In this document: piece after piece, positions 21,915-30,563 of the stretch
Numbering within the stretch: position 1 is the stretch's first letter
Layout of the letters: the number at the start of each line of letters is the position of its first letter
Origin: an uncultured Collinsella sp.
GTDB lineage: Bacteria > Actinomycetota > Coriobacteriia > Coriobacteriales > Coriobacteriaceae
Reading direction: 5' to 3'
Assembly (NCBI GenBank): GCA_900752345.1
Contig: CAADVA010000167.1
Coordinates: 1-38,995, forward strand
DNA length: 38,995 nt
The notes under the pieces: model-generated
The model's database searches: none
What the model was told of the DNA's origin: nothing
Seen by the model: the letters and a program-made list of their open reading frames with translations, nothing else
Translations under genes and position numbers: made by a program

Positions 21915-23771
21915 TTACTGCCTGGCAGTTCCTGATGTTGGCAGGTGGCTGCCGCAGTGGCCTATCACGATTAACTGTGCCTCGTCATCAAAACAAAAGT
22001 GCAGACGGAATGGGTCGCGGCGGTTGCGACCGTTGCCCTTAATGTGTGGCAAGATGCAAACCTGCTTACCGTTGTAAGTGCGTTGGCGGAGCCGCATGAG
22101 CTCAGTGTCGTTTTTAGTCAGCTTGGTCTCGGTCGGCGCGGCGTCAAACGAGGTCTGATTTTTAAACTCGCTATAGAGGTCTCCGGTCGTCGGGCGCTCC
22201 CCAAACTTGAGTTGCCACATAACGGTCGCTACGGATTTAAGGATCTGCCATTCCTCGTCAAGATCGGCAAAATCATAGCGGCGTGCCGAGTCGTATGCCT
22301 CGGGCAAAACGAAAATACGCGAGGGCCAGAGGTTCGCAGCAAACTTAAGCTCGTCCTCAAGGGTGCGCGGAAATGCCTCGAGCCCCTCGACAAAACATGC
22401 TTCTGCTCTGAGTGCGGCTACGTGCTTTTCCGAGCGGTCGGCTCGCTCCAGCGCCTCTTGGAGTCGATACTTTAAGTTGGCGATTGTGTTCTCGGATTCA
22501 TCCAACTCGAGCAGGCTGTTTTCCAGTTGCTCAATACGCTGCTCATATGCGGCGTTGCTGTCGGCGTAATCGTTTGCCAGCCCCTCCCAGAGCTGCCTGT
22601 CTGCAGTCTCTTTTGACAGCAACTCTTTAAGGTTGTCCATTGTCTCTTGGCTGTACGAGGCGGCAAGCGCTTCGGTGCGTTTTGCCTCGGCTACGGTTTC
22701 ATCCTCTGCATGGCGTTTCATCTCTGCCATGCGGCTGCGTAGCGCCCCAATTGATTGACGTGATTTGTACCAGGCAATATCGCTCGTGTCTACAATATCG
22801 CCCCTGCCGCGCAAGAACGAGCGCCCCAGGCTCCGGTTAAGTATCGTGGATGTCTTGTTGCCGTACTCGTTCAGCCTATCGCGCCTGATGCAGAGGTGTC
22901 GACGCGCGTCTTCTTCGTCAGACAGATTGATGTTTGGTTGGTAAATACGAAGCGATGACTTGGGGCAGTTGTATCGATAGGCAGGTGTATCGTAGAGAAA
23001 AAGATTGAACAGCTTTGATTTGAGCCGACCATCGGATTCGTCGGCGGCAAACACGTTGGCTAGGCCCATAAGGTTATTGGCGAGCTTGCTGGGATCTTTG
23101 ACGGGATATCGACCGGTATCATCGCTGGTTATTAGAATCAGGGGGAGCTCGCGCTGGCCGCTCAGAAGGTTGTCGGAGAACTCGGCGTCAAAGTTCTCAA
23201 ACGTCAGGCGCGTGCACGATGTGTTGACGACTGTCTCTCCAACGCATGCCCGATGATTGGGAAGCGAAAACAGAACCTTTGCGATGCGGGGAATATTGAG
23301 GTCCGGTTCTGGCAGTGGCCAGCCCACATAATCGGGCTGGGTCGCATAGGTGACTTTGATATTGACTAGGCAGGAGTTGTCATCGGCCGTCTCAAGGCCA
23401 ATGCAAGTGTGCCAGTGACGATACGAATAATGACTGTCGGGCTCGTCATATTCAAAGGCCCACGCGACGGGAATCTTGCCTCGCTTGTCGTTAAAGGCTG
23501 CACGAGTGCAAATGCTCACACGGCTGCCTGTGGTCATGCCTCCAGAATAGCCAATGGGATAGCTGAGGTTTCCAAATACAAAGTCGGAGGCAACGTCTTT
23601 ATTGCTTGATAAAAACTCAAAGGCGCTCTGCTCATGGCGCTTGCGCTTCTCTTTGTCGCGCACCCAGGTGTAGATCTGACGATACGCATCGACGATTGAG
23701 GGCGTGGTAGTCGAATAGGGTGAAAGCCTGAACTTTGCTCGGTAATGAATCTGTTCGTTTTCGGACCGCAT
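21915..23771 (-). CDS. Coiled-coil protein of unknown function, divergent from the defence-like operon
   Basis: The 618-residue product is not recognised. The start was set at 23771 (MRSENEQIHYRAKF), with GAGG upstream; the frame is open to 23852 but without a ribosome binding site. Residues 1-340 look globular, about 345-457 form a long heptad-rich coiled coil (for example YEQRIEQLENSLLELDESEN), and a C-terminal domain ends RLHFCFDDEAQLIVIGHCG then SHLPTSGT. That last stretch reads like the final strands of a small alpha/beta or RelE-like fold, but this is a guess. It faces the helicase gene across 440 nt, so it could be a regulator, sensor or effector of that locus, or simply an island neighbour. 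Confidence 0.75.
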   Translation of the reverse strand: MRSENEQIHYRAKFRLSPYSTTTPSIVDAYRQIYTWVRDKEKRKRHEQSAFEFLSSNKDVASDFVFGNLSYPIGYSGGMTTGSRVSICTRAAFNDKRGKIPVAWAFEYDEPDSHYSYRHWHTCIGLETADDNSCLVNIKVTYATQPDYVGWPLPEPDLNIPRIAKVLFSLPNHRACVGETVVNTSCTRLTFENFDAEFSDNLLSGQRELPLILITSDDTGRYPVKDPSKLANNLMGLANVFAADESDGRLKSKLFNLFLYDTPAYRYNCPKSSLRIYQPNINLSDEEDARRHLCIRRDRLNEYGNKTSTILNRSLGRSFLRGRGDIVDTSDIAWYKSRQSIGALRSRMAEMKRHAEDETVAEAKRTEALAASYSQETMDNLKELLSKETADRQLWEGLANDYADSNAAYEQRIEQLENSLLELDESENTIANLKYRLQEALERADRSEKHVAALRAEACFVEGLEAFPRTLEDELKFAANLWPSRIFVLPEAYDSARRYDFADLDEEWQILKSVATVMWQLKFGERPTTGDLYSEFKNQTSFDAAPTETKLTKNDTELMRLRQRTYNGKQVCILPHIKGNGRNRRDPFRLHFCFDDEAQLIVIGHCGSHLPTSGTARQ

Positions 23772-24012
23772 GTTAGCCTCGCTTGCCTGGTGGCGTAATT
23801 GACCTGTAATGCTCAAGTGTAGGCGTTTGGGTAAAGGGCGTGCATCGAACAACGGGCGTTAGGTGCCAAAGCGTCTGTAAGCGTGCTAATGGGCGCTGGT
23901 GACGCGGGAGTGATCACAAGGCATTCACGCTATTCGCAGCATTGTTGAGCAACAAACCGCGCGAGGTAAAAACGATTCCTTTTGCAGAAAACCCCATGAC
24001 ACGGCAAGCTGA

Positions 24013-24061
24013 TTGAAAGACAATAGATAAAGCTGTAACAAGGGTGAATCGTCCTTCACCC
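24013..24061 (+). promoter_or_regulatory. Candidate promoter and operator hairpin of the helicase operon
   Basis: TTGAAA (24013-24018), a 17-nt spacer and TAACAA (24036-24041) form a moderate promoter. Directly after it GGGTGAA (24042-24048) is inverted as TTCACCC (24055-24061), covering the expected transcription start. The rest of 23772-24012 shows no gene. Confidence 0.45.
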
Positions 24062-24090
24062 CGGTATCAATAAAACCCAGGAGATTTTTC

Positions 24091-24165
24091 GTGGCCATTC
24101 AGACGAAAACTCTTCGGGGGGGGGGTGCTCGCCAGCGAGTGTCTTCCTTCGATAGACAATCCTAG
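24091..24165 (+). CDS. Leader ORF interrupted by a G10 tract
   Basis: A GTG at 24091 has AGGAG 7 nt upstream, a better site than the helicase itself has. As read it encodes 24 residues (first VAIQTKTLRGGG) and stops at TAG 24163-24165. Ten Gs at 24116-24125 lie inside it. Removing one G, or adding two, opens the frame through a further 75-odd bases encoding LASECLPSIDNPSVILRHAF and onward to a TGA at 24212-24214. That TGA overlaps the helicase ATG as TGATG. The 40-residue alternative reads like ordinary protein, which supports it as the functional form. Confidence 0.6.
   Translation: MAIQTKTLRGGGARQRVSSFDRQS
24116..24125 (+). repeat. Homopolymeric G10 tract, candidate phase-variation site
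   Basis: Ten consecutive Gs, 89 nt before the helicase ATG and inside a translated-looking leader. Such tracts change length by slipped-strand mispairing in phase-variable genes of other bacteria. It is the only tract of this kind noticed in the window. Confidence 0.8.
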
Positions 24166-24213
24166 CGTTATCTTGCGACACGCATTTTCGCTTCTCGTAA
24201 AGCGGGGCGCGTG

Positions 24214-27200
24214 ATGGCAAAGCTAGCAGAGATAACGCCCGGTACGCGCGTTCGCGGTATCGTGGGGGATTCGCCCGTGACCATTAAGGCTGTCGAATGG
24301 CATGGCGATTCCATCTTAAACGTAATCTACAAGACGGACCAGGGCGTACTGGGTGACCAACCTCTCTTCGATACAGACGAGGATAAATACATCATCGAAA
24401 AGTCCAGCGCCTGGGCGTTCGATGCCGACCCCGATGACCTGCGACTCGTGTCCGAAGCGTATCGCATAGGCTTGGCTCATCTGTTCGATCCCTATCTGGC
24501 TATTCGTACGTCGTCTATCGAGCCGCTGCCGCACCAGATCTCGGCCGTCTACAAGGAAATGCTGCCGCGCTTGCCGCTGCGTTATGTGCTGGCGGACGAC
24601 CCCGGTGCAGGCAAGACCATCATGACAGGCCTCCTAATAAAAGAAATGATTGCTCGCGGCGATCTTAGGCGTTGCCTTATCGTGGCCCCCGGTAATCTTG
24701 TGGAACAGTGGCAAGACGAGCTATGGCAAAAGTTTGGGCTCAGATTCCGCTTGCTTACAAATGATGTTCTGGAGTCTTCTGCTACCGGGAATCCCTTCGA
24801 TGAGGTCGATTTTTGTATCGGCCGCCTAGATAAGCTGGCTCGCAACGACGAGATCCAAAAGAAGCTAAGGGCAACTTCGTGGGATCTCGTTGTATGCGAC
24901 GAGGCCCACAAGATGAGCGCGACAAACTTTGGCGGCGAGTTCAAGCCGACCAAACGCTATAAGCTCGGTCAGCTCTTGGGCGACACAGCCGAAAACTTGT
25001 TGCTTCTGACGGCTACGCCCCACAACGGCAAGCCTGCTGACTTCCGCTACTTTATGGCGCTCGTGGACAAGGACCGGTTTGCGGGAGGCAATCGCGTTAA
25101 GAATCCTGCGGCGCGCTCCACTGCCGGCCAGGCTCAGAGCCTTCCGCCCGCACCTTCGCTTGACTGCGATGTTTCCGATGTGATGCGTCGCCTCGTGAAA
25201 GAGGAGCTGCTCAAGTTCGATGGGCGCCCGCTATTCCCCGAACGCTGCGCCTACACAGTCGAATACGACCTATCTCCTGCCGAGCAGGAGCTCTATGACT
25301 CGGTGACTCATTACGTCACCGAGGAGTTTAACCGTGCGGAGCGCTTGGGTGGCAAGCATAAGAACAGCGTCGGCTTTGCTTTGACTATCTTGCAGCGTCG
25401 TCTTGCGTCGAGTCCCGAGGCCATCTACCAGTCGCTTCGGCGTCGTCGCATACGGCTTGAGTCCAAGCTCGCCGAGGCAAAAAGCGTTGCGAGCGGCAAG
25501 GTCGCCTATACAGATAAATGGGGCATCGATGCCAGAGATTTTGACGAGGACGATTACGACTCCGAAGAGTACGAACAAATGGAAGATGACGTCGTAGACA
25601 CCGCTTCTGCGGCGGCGACTGCGGCTGAGCTCGATGCTGAGATCGCGATTTTGCGCACGCTCGAGCGCAAGGCAAACGATGTTCGCATTAGTGGCGAGGA
25701 CCGTAAGTGGGAGGAGCTTTCGCGACTGCTGCAAGACGATTCCAATATGTTTGGCATGGACGGTCGACGTGAGAAGCTCATCATCTTTACCGAACACAAG
25801 GACACGCTGAACTACCTCGCAGGGAAGATTGGCTCCCTCCTGGGTGACCGTACTGCCGTGCTCACCATTAAGGGCGGTATGACGCGCGACGAGCGCCATC
25901 GTGCCGAGGAAATGTTTAAGCAGGATGCGAACTCGCGCATCCTTGTTGCTACGGATGCCGCCGGCGAGGGCATTAACCTACAGCGTGCGCACCTTATGAT
26001 CAACTACGACCTGCCGTGGAATCCCAATCGACTCGAGCAGCGCTTCGGTCGTATTCACCGCATCGGTCAGACCGAAGTATGTCATCTGTGGAACCTTGTC
26101 TCCACGCAGACGCGCGAGGGAGAAGTATTCCAACGCCTGTTCAGCAAGCTCGAGGTGGAACGTGCCGCGCTGGGCGGCAAGGTTTTCGACATCTTGGGCA
26201 GAGTTACCTTTGAAGGCAAGACGCTCCGTGACTTGCTCCTCGATGCGATTCGCTATGGCGATGACCCCGAGGTACGGGCGCGGCTCAACCAGGTAGTCGA
26301 TGCATCGCTCGATACGAGCTCCATTAAACGGCTCCTCAAGGAATATGCGCTTACCGATGACGTCATGGACGCTCGCGGCGTAAGCACTATTCGCGAGGAC
26401 ATGGAACGCATGGAGGCGCGCAAGCTCGAGCCGCACTTTATCCAGGCATTTTTCATGGCGGCAATGAAGCGCTTGAGAGGACGCGTGGCATCTCGCGAGC
26501 CTGGCAGGTTCGAGGTGCTTGAGGTGCCGTTCTCGGTTCGCTCGATGAGCATGGACGGCGAATGCGGCCACGTGCTTGCCTCCTATGAGCGTATTTGCTT
26601 TGACAAAGAATCTAAAGAGGGTCCTGGACTCGTTCCCGCAGAGTTGGTATGCCCCGGTGAGGCACTTTTGGATGCAACGGTGAAGGTGCTGATTGGCCAA
26701 ATGGGCTCGGCGCTTAAGCGGGGCTGTGTGCTCGTGGACGATAGAGATTTTGGAGACAAGCCGAGACTCTTGCTCTATATCGAGAACTCCGTCCAGGACG
26801 ACACGACGCTGGCCGACGGCACCAAGCGTACGGTATCCAAAGAGTTTAGGTTCGTTGAGGTTGACGCTGCGGGCGAAGCTCGTGATGCGGGCTATGCGCC
26901 CTATTTGGACTATCGCGGTCCTCTTCCGTCCGAGGCATCTGCCGCGCACGCTATCGCTTCTGAGCAGGAGTGGCTTGCCGGTGACATTGACGCGCTTGCC
27001 ATGGATTTCGCCATTCGCGAGATCCTCCCCGTGAGCCTCAAAGAGGTACGCAATCGTCGTATTCCGCAGATCGAGAAGATCGAGCGAGCCGTTGACGCGC
27101 GTCTTACCGACGAGGCCAATTATTGGGATGGTCGCGCGTGGGAGCTGGAGGAGAAAGAAAAGCAAGGCAAGAAGACACGCCTGAGCTCTCTGAATGCTCG

Positions 27201-27780
27201 CCGTCGCGCCGACGATCTGCGCGACCGTAGACAAATGCGCTTGGCGGAGCTGCAGCGCGAAAAGACCATCACTCCCGCGACTCCGAGGGTGCTGGGCGGC
27301 GCGCTTGTGATTCCAGTTGGCATGCTACCCCACGACTCGCATGCCACCACCGAATCCAGTGCGGCAGGCAGGCGCGAGGTAGAGCTTGCCGGCATGCGTG
27401 CCGTCATGGCTATCGAGCGGGAGCTGGGATTTACGCCGCGGAATCGAAGCGCAGATAACTGCGGCTACGACATCGAATCCGTGGTGCCCGATGAGCTTCA
27501 TGCCAAGGGGCCGGCGCTGCGAATGATCGAGGTCAAGGGTCGCACCGCGGGCGCCACTACGGTCACTGTCTCGCACAACGAGGTGATGTGTGCGCTCAAC
27601 AGGCCAGATGCCTTTGTGCTCGCACTGGTCGAAGTCGATGGAAACACGACCCGAACTTCTTACATCGCACATCCATTTACAAGTCCGCCGGATTATGCCG
27701 CGGCAAGCACGAACTACGACATCGCGCGCCTCAAGGAAGCAGGCGACGTGATACTAGAGAGGGAGCAGGAATGGCAGTAA
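24214..27780 (+). CDS. SNF2-type helicase with C-terminal DUF3883-like domain
   Basis: The 1188-residue product is a superfamily 2 translocase. Walker A is DDPGAGKT near residue 130, the DEAH box is CDEAHK near 230, motif III is LLTATPHNG, and the C-terminal lobe has DAAGEGINLQRA then RFGRIHRIGQ. The C-terminus holds GYDIES near 1083 and IEVKGR near 1105, the D-ExK pattern of DUF3883, a nuclease-like fold. ATG at 24214 is preferred; a GTG at 24211 is in frame, and neither has a strong ribosome binding site. The stop overlaps the methylase start by 10 nt. DrmD of class 1 DISARM is a related SNF2-type helicase, so phage defence is the likely role. Confidence 0.88.
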   Translation: MAKLAEITPGTRVRGIVGDSPVTIKAVEWHGDSILNVIYKTDQGVLGDQPLFDTDEDKYIIEKSSAWAFDADPDDLRLVSEAYRIGLAHLFDPYLAIRTSSIEPLPHQISAVYKEMLPRLPLRYVLADDPGAGKTIMTGLLIKEMIARGDLRRCLIVAPGNLVEQWQDELWQKFGLRFRLLTNDVLESSATGNPFDEVDFCIGRLDKLARNDEIQKKLRATSWDLVVCDEAHKMSATNFGGEFKPTKRYKLGQLLGDTAENLLLLTATPHNGKPADFRYFMALVDKDRFAGGNRVKNPAARSTAGQAQSLPPAPSLDCDVSDVMRRLVKEELLKFDGRPLFPERCAYTVEYDLSPAEQELYDSVTHYVTEEFNRAERLGGKHKNSVGFALTILQRRLASSPEAIYQSLRRRRIRLESKLAEAKSVASGKVAYTDKWGIDARDFDEDDYDSEEYEQMEDDVVDTASAAATAAELDAEIAILRTLERKANDVRISGEDRKWEELSRLLQDDSNMFGMDGRREKLIIFTEHKDTLNYLAGKIGSLLGDRTAVLTIKGGMTRDERHRAEEMFKQDANSRILVATDAAGEGINLQRAHLMINYDLPWNPNRLEQRFGRIHRIGQTEVCHLWNLVSTQTREGEVFQRLFSKLEVERAALGGKVFDILGRVTFEGKTLRDLLLDAIRYGDDPEVRARLNQVVDASLDTSSIKRLLKEYALTDDVMDARGVSTIREDMERMEARKLEPHFIQAFFMAAMKRLRGRVASREPGRFEVLEVPFSVRSMSMDGECGHVLASYERICFDKESKEGPGLVPAELVCPGEALLDATVKVLIGQMGSALKRGCVLVDDRDFGDKPRLLLYIENSVQDDTTLADGTKRTVSKEFRFVEVDAAGEARDAGYAPYLDYRGPLPSEASAAHAIASEQEWLAGDIDALAMDFAIREILPVSLKEVRNRRIPQIEKIERAVDARLTDEANYWDGRAWELEEKEKQGKKTRLSSLNARRRADDLRDRRQMRLAELQREKTITPATPRVLGGALVIPVGMLPHDSHATTESSAAGRREVELAGMRAVMAIERELGFTPRNRSADNCGYDIESVVPDELHAKGPALRMIEVKGRTAGATTVTVSHNEVMCALNRPDAFVLALVEVDGNTTRTSYIAHPFTSPPDYAAASTNYDIARLKEAGDVILEREQEWQ

Positions 27781-30545
27781 AGAAGAAGCTCATCGAGGTG
27801 GCTCTGCCGCTCGACGATATCAATGCGGCGTCCGCGCGTGAGAAGTCCATCCGCCATGGGCATCCCTCGACGTTGCATCTCTGGTGGGCCCGCCGCCCAC
27901 TGGCCGCGGCGCGCGCCGTTATCTGGTCGTCGCTGGTGGACGACCCGTCGGCGCATCCCGAGGAGTTCCCCACCGTGGAGGAGGAGGCTGCCGAGCGCGA
28001 GCGCCTGTTCGGCATCCTGCGCGAGCTCGTGGTGTGGGAAAACTCCAATAACGATCGTGTACTTAATGCCGCCAAGGCTGAGATTAAAAAGTCGATGGGC
28101 GACGACTTGCCGCCCCTGCTGGATCCTTTTGCAGGCGGAGGCGCCATTCCGCTGGAGGCACAACGTTTGGGCCTTAAGGCATATGCGCAGGACCTGAACC
28201 CCGTCGCCGTTACCATCAATAAAGCCATGATCGAGATCCCGCCTCTGTTCGCGAACAATCCTGCCGTTAACCCTGAGGCCCGCGGCAAGCTGACCAATGG
28301 AGGTTGGAGCGGCAACGCTGGCCTGGCTGCCGATGTCAAGTACTATGGCGCCTGGATGAAGGAAGAGGCTCAGCATCGTATCGGTGACCTGTACCCTAAG
28401 GTGCAGGTCCCGGCCGAGCAGGGCGGCGGCGAGGCTACCGTCATTGCGTGGCTGTGGGCGCGTACCGTCAAGTGCCCCAATCCCGCTTGCGGGCACGAGG
28501 CGATCCTCGTGCGCTCGTTCGATCTCTCCAAGAAGAAGGGCAAGGAATGGCACGTCGAGCCCGTCTGCGAGGGCGGCGAGGTGTGCTTTGAGGTCGCGCC
28601 TGGTAAGGCGATGCATGACGGCACAGTGAACCGCCGCGGCGCGGCCTGCGTGCACTGCGGGGCGCCTATCGCTTTCGATCATATACGCGAAGAGTCGCGC
28701 GAGGGACGCATGGGCGCCAGGCTCATGGCTATCGTCGCCGAAGGGCAACGCGGCAGAATCTACATCGCGCCGGACGAGGTGCAGATAGCTGCCGCCGACG
28801 TTCCGATGCCTGATGACTATCCCCAGGGCAAGCTCGCTTATTACCCGGGGCATCTGAACACGAACGTCTACGGCCTAGACGAGTTCTGGAAGCTCTTTAC
28901 CAACCGACAGCTGACGGCGCTGACGACGTTCTCGGCGCTCGTCGGCGAGGCGCAGAAAAAGGCCGAGGCGGACGCCATTGCTGCCGGGCTGCCCGATGAC
29001 GGCGTGGGCCTGGCGGACGGCGGCACCGGAGCCCGCGCCTATGGCGAGGCTATCGGCGTCTATTTGGCGTTCATCGTCGACAAACTTGCCGATTATAATT
29101 CTTCAATATGTTCTTGGATTTCGTCCCTTTCGTCGGGTGCGATTCGGAATACCTTTGCACGCCAAGCTATTCCGATGACATGGGATTATGCCGAAGCAAA
29201 TCCCTTTTCAGGCTCATGCGGTAGTTATGACAGCATGCTCCTCTGGATACGAAAGGCGATCGTCGAATTTCCCAGAGCACGGGAAGTGGGATTTGCTAGA
29301 CAATTCGATGCCCAGAGCGACAACGGAATGCGAGGGATAGTTGTTTCAACGGATCCGCCCTATTACGACAATATTGGCTATGCTGACCTTTCTGATTACC
29401 TGTATGTTTGGCTTCGGCAATCACTTCGTCATACATATCCAAAACTATTCAGCACCATGCTCGTGCCCAAGCACGAAGAGCTCGTGGCTACACCCTACCG
29501 TGAAAATCGCGGAAAGGCTGGCGCTCGCGATTTCTTCGAAGAGGGTATGTTCCAGACTTTCAAGCAGGTCTATGAATACTCACGCGATGATGTTCCGGTA
29601 ACGATTTACTACGCCTTCAAGCAGAGCGAGACCGAAACAAAGAACGACATTGAAGCTACGGCGTCAACCGGTTGGGAGACGATGCTATCTGCCATAATCC
29701 GTTCGGGATTTGCGATAACCGGCACGTGGCCGATGAGGACGGAAAGGGAAGCAAGAACTATTGCCTCTGGCACCAACGCCCTCGCGTCCTCCATCGTCCT
29801 CGTCTGCCGCAAACGCTCCGAAGATGCCCCCATGGGTACGCGTCGCGACTTCGTGATGTCGCTCAAGCGCGAGCTGGGGTCTGCGCTCGATAAACTTCGT
29901 TCTTCGAATATCGCACCTGTTGACCTTGCGCAGTCGGCTATCGGACCTGGTATTGGCGTGTATTCGCGCTACAGCCAGGTGCTCGAGGCCGACGGTAGCC
30001 TCATGACGGTGCGTGCAGCGCTGCAACTTATCAACCAAGAGGTGGATGCGTACTTTAGCGACCAGGATGGCGAGCTCGATCGCGAGAGCCGCTTCTGCGT
30101 CGATCTCTATACGCAGAAAGCCTTTGACACCATTAAGTTCGGCGAAGCCGATGTGCTCGCCCGCGCCAAGAACGTTTCCATCGAAGGGCTGGCAGCCCAA
30201 GGGCTCCTTGCTTCCGTTAAGGGAAATGTGCACTTGCTCGACCGTAGCGAGATGTCGGAGCGCGTTGACTTTAAGGCGCCTACTTGGCTTACGACCCAGC
30301 AGCTTACGCATGCGCTCGAGGAGGGCGGTGTTGCGGCTTGTGCCAAGATCGTTAGCCAAACGCTCGGCGGTCGTGCGGATGGTGCCAAGGCGCTTGCGTA
30401 TCGCCTCTTTACCATTGCGGACAAGCGCAACTGGCAGCAGGAGGCCTTCGCCTACAACTCGCTTGTTACGGCATGGCCCGAGATTCAGTCAAAGGCGGCG
30501 CAGCTTGCTGTCGAGCGTCCCATGCAAGACTCGCTTTTCGATTAA
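27771..30545 (+). CDS. DUF1156-type DNA methyltransferase
   Basis: The 924-residue product begins with the DUF1156 signature LIEVALPLDDINAASAREKS and the HLWWARRPLAAARAV stretch. The S-adenosylmethionine motif is DPFAGGG at 118-124 and the catalytic motif is DPPY at 528-531, which fits N6-adenine or N4-cytosine methylation. Between them CPNPAC and CVHC suggest an inserted zinc ribbon. The ATG at 27771 has GGGAGCAGGA before it and overlaps the helicase stop by 10 nt; the open frame upstream to 27588 lies inside the helicase gene. Around 29085-29780, which carries the catalytic motif, codons shift to AT-rich choices (ATA, AGA, CGA), unlike either side. Confidence 0.88.
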   Translation: MAVKKKLIEVALPLDDINAASAREKSIRHGHPSTLHLWWARRPLAAARAVIWSSLVDDPSAHPEEFPTVEEEAAERERLFGILRELVVWENSNNDRVLNAAKAEIKKSMGDDLPPLLDPFAGGGAIPLEAQRLGLKAYAQDLNPVAVTINKAMIEIPPLFANNPAVNPEARGKLTNGGWSGNAGLAADVKYYGAWMKEEAQHRIGDLYPKVQVPAEQGGGEATVIAWLWARTVKCPNPACGHEAILVRSFDLSKKKGKEWHVEPVCEGGEVCFEVAPGKAMHDGTVNRRGAACVHCGAPIAFDHIREESREGRMGARLMAIVAEGQRGRIYIAPDEVQIAAADVPMPDDYPQGKLAYYPGHLNTNVYGLDEFWKLFTNRQLTALTTFSALVGEAQKKAEADAIAAGLPDDGVGLADGGTGARAYGEAIGVYLAFIVDKLADYNSSICSWISSLSSGAIRNTFARQAIPMTWDYAEANPFSGSCGSYDSMLLWIRKAIVEFPRAREVGFARQFDAQSDNGMRGIVVSTDPPYYDNIGYADLSDYLYVWLRQSLRHTYPKLFSTMLVPKHEELVATPYRENRGKAGARDFFEEGMFQTFKQVYEYSRDDVPVTIYYAFKQSETETKNDIEATASTGWETMLSAIIRSGFAITGTWPMRTEREARTIASGTNALASSIVLVCRKRSEDAPMGTRRDFVMSLKRELGSALDKLRSSNIAPVDLAQSAIGPGIGVYSRYSQVLEADGSLMTVRAALQLINQEVDAYFSDQDGELDRESRFCVDLYTQKAFDTIKFGEADVLARAKNVSIEGLAAQGLLASVKGNVHLLDRSEMSERVDFKAPTWLTTQQLTHALEEGGVAACAKIVSQTLGGRADGAKALAYRLFTIADKRNWQQEAFAYNSLVTAWPEIQSKAAQLAVERPMQDSLFD

Positions 30546-30563
30546 GTCCCAAGGAGATAAACC

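Noticed and set aside
25978..27234. 418-codon open frame on the minus strand
   Set aside because: Antisense to the helicase gene, whose motifs are intact.
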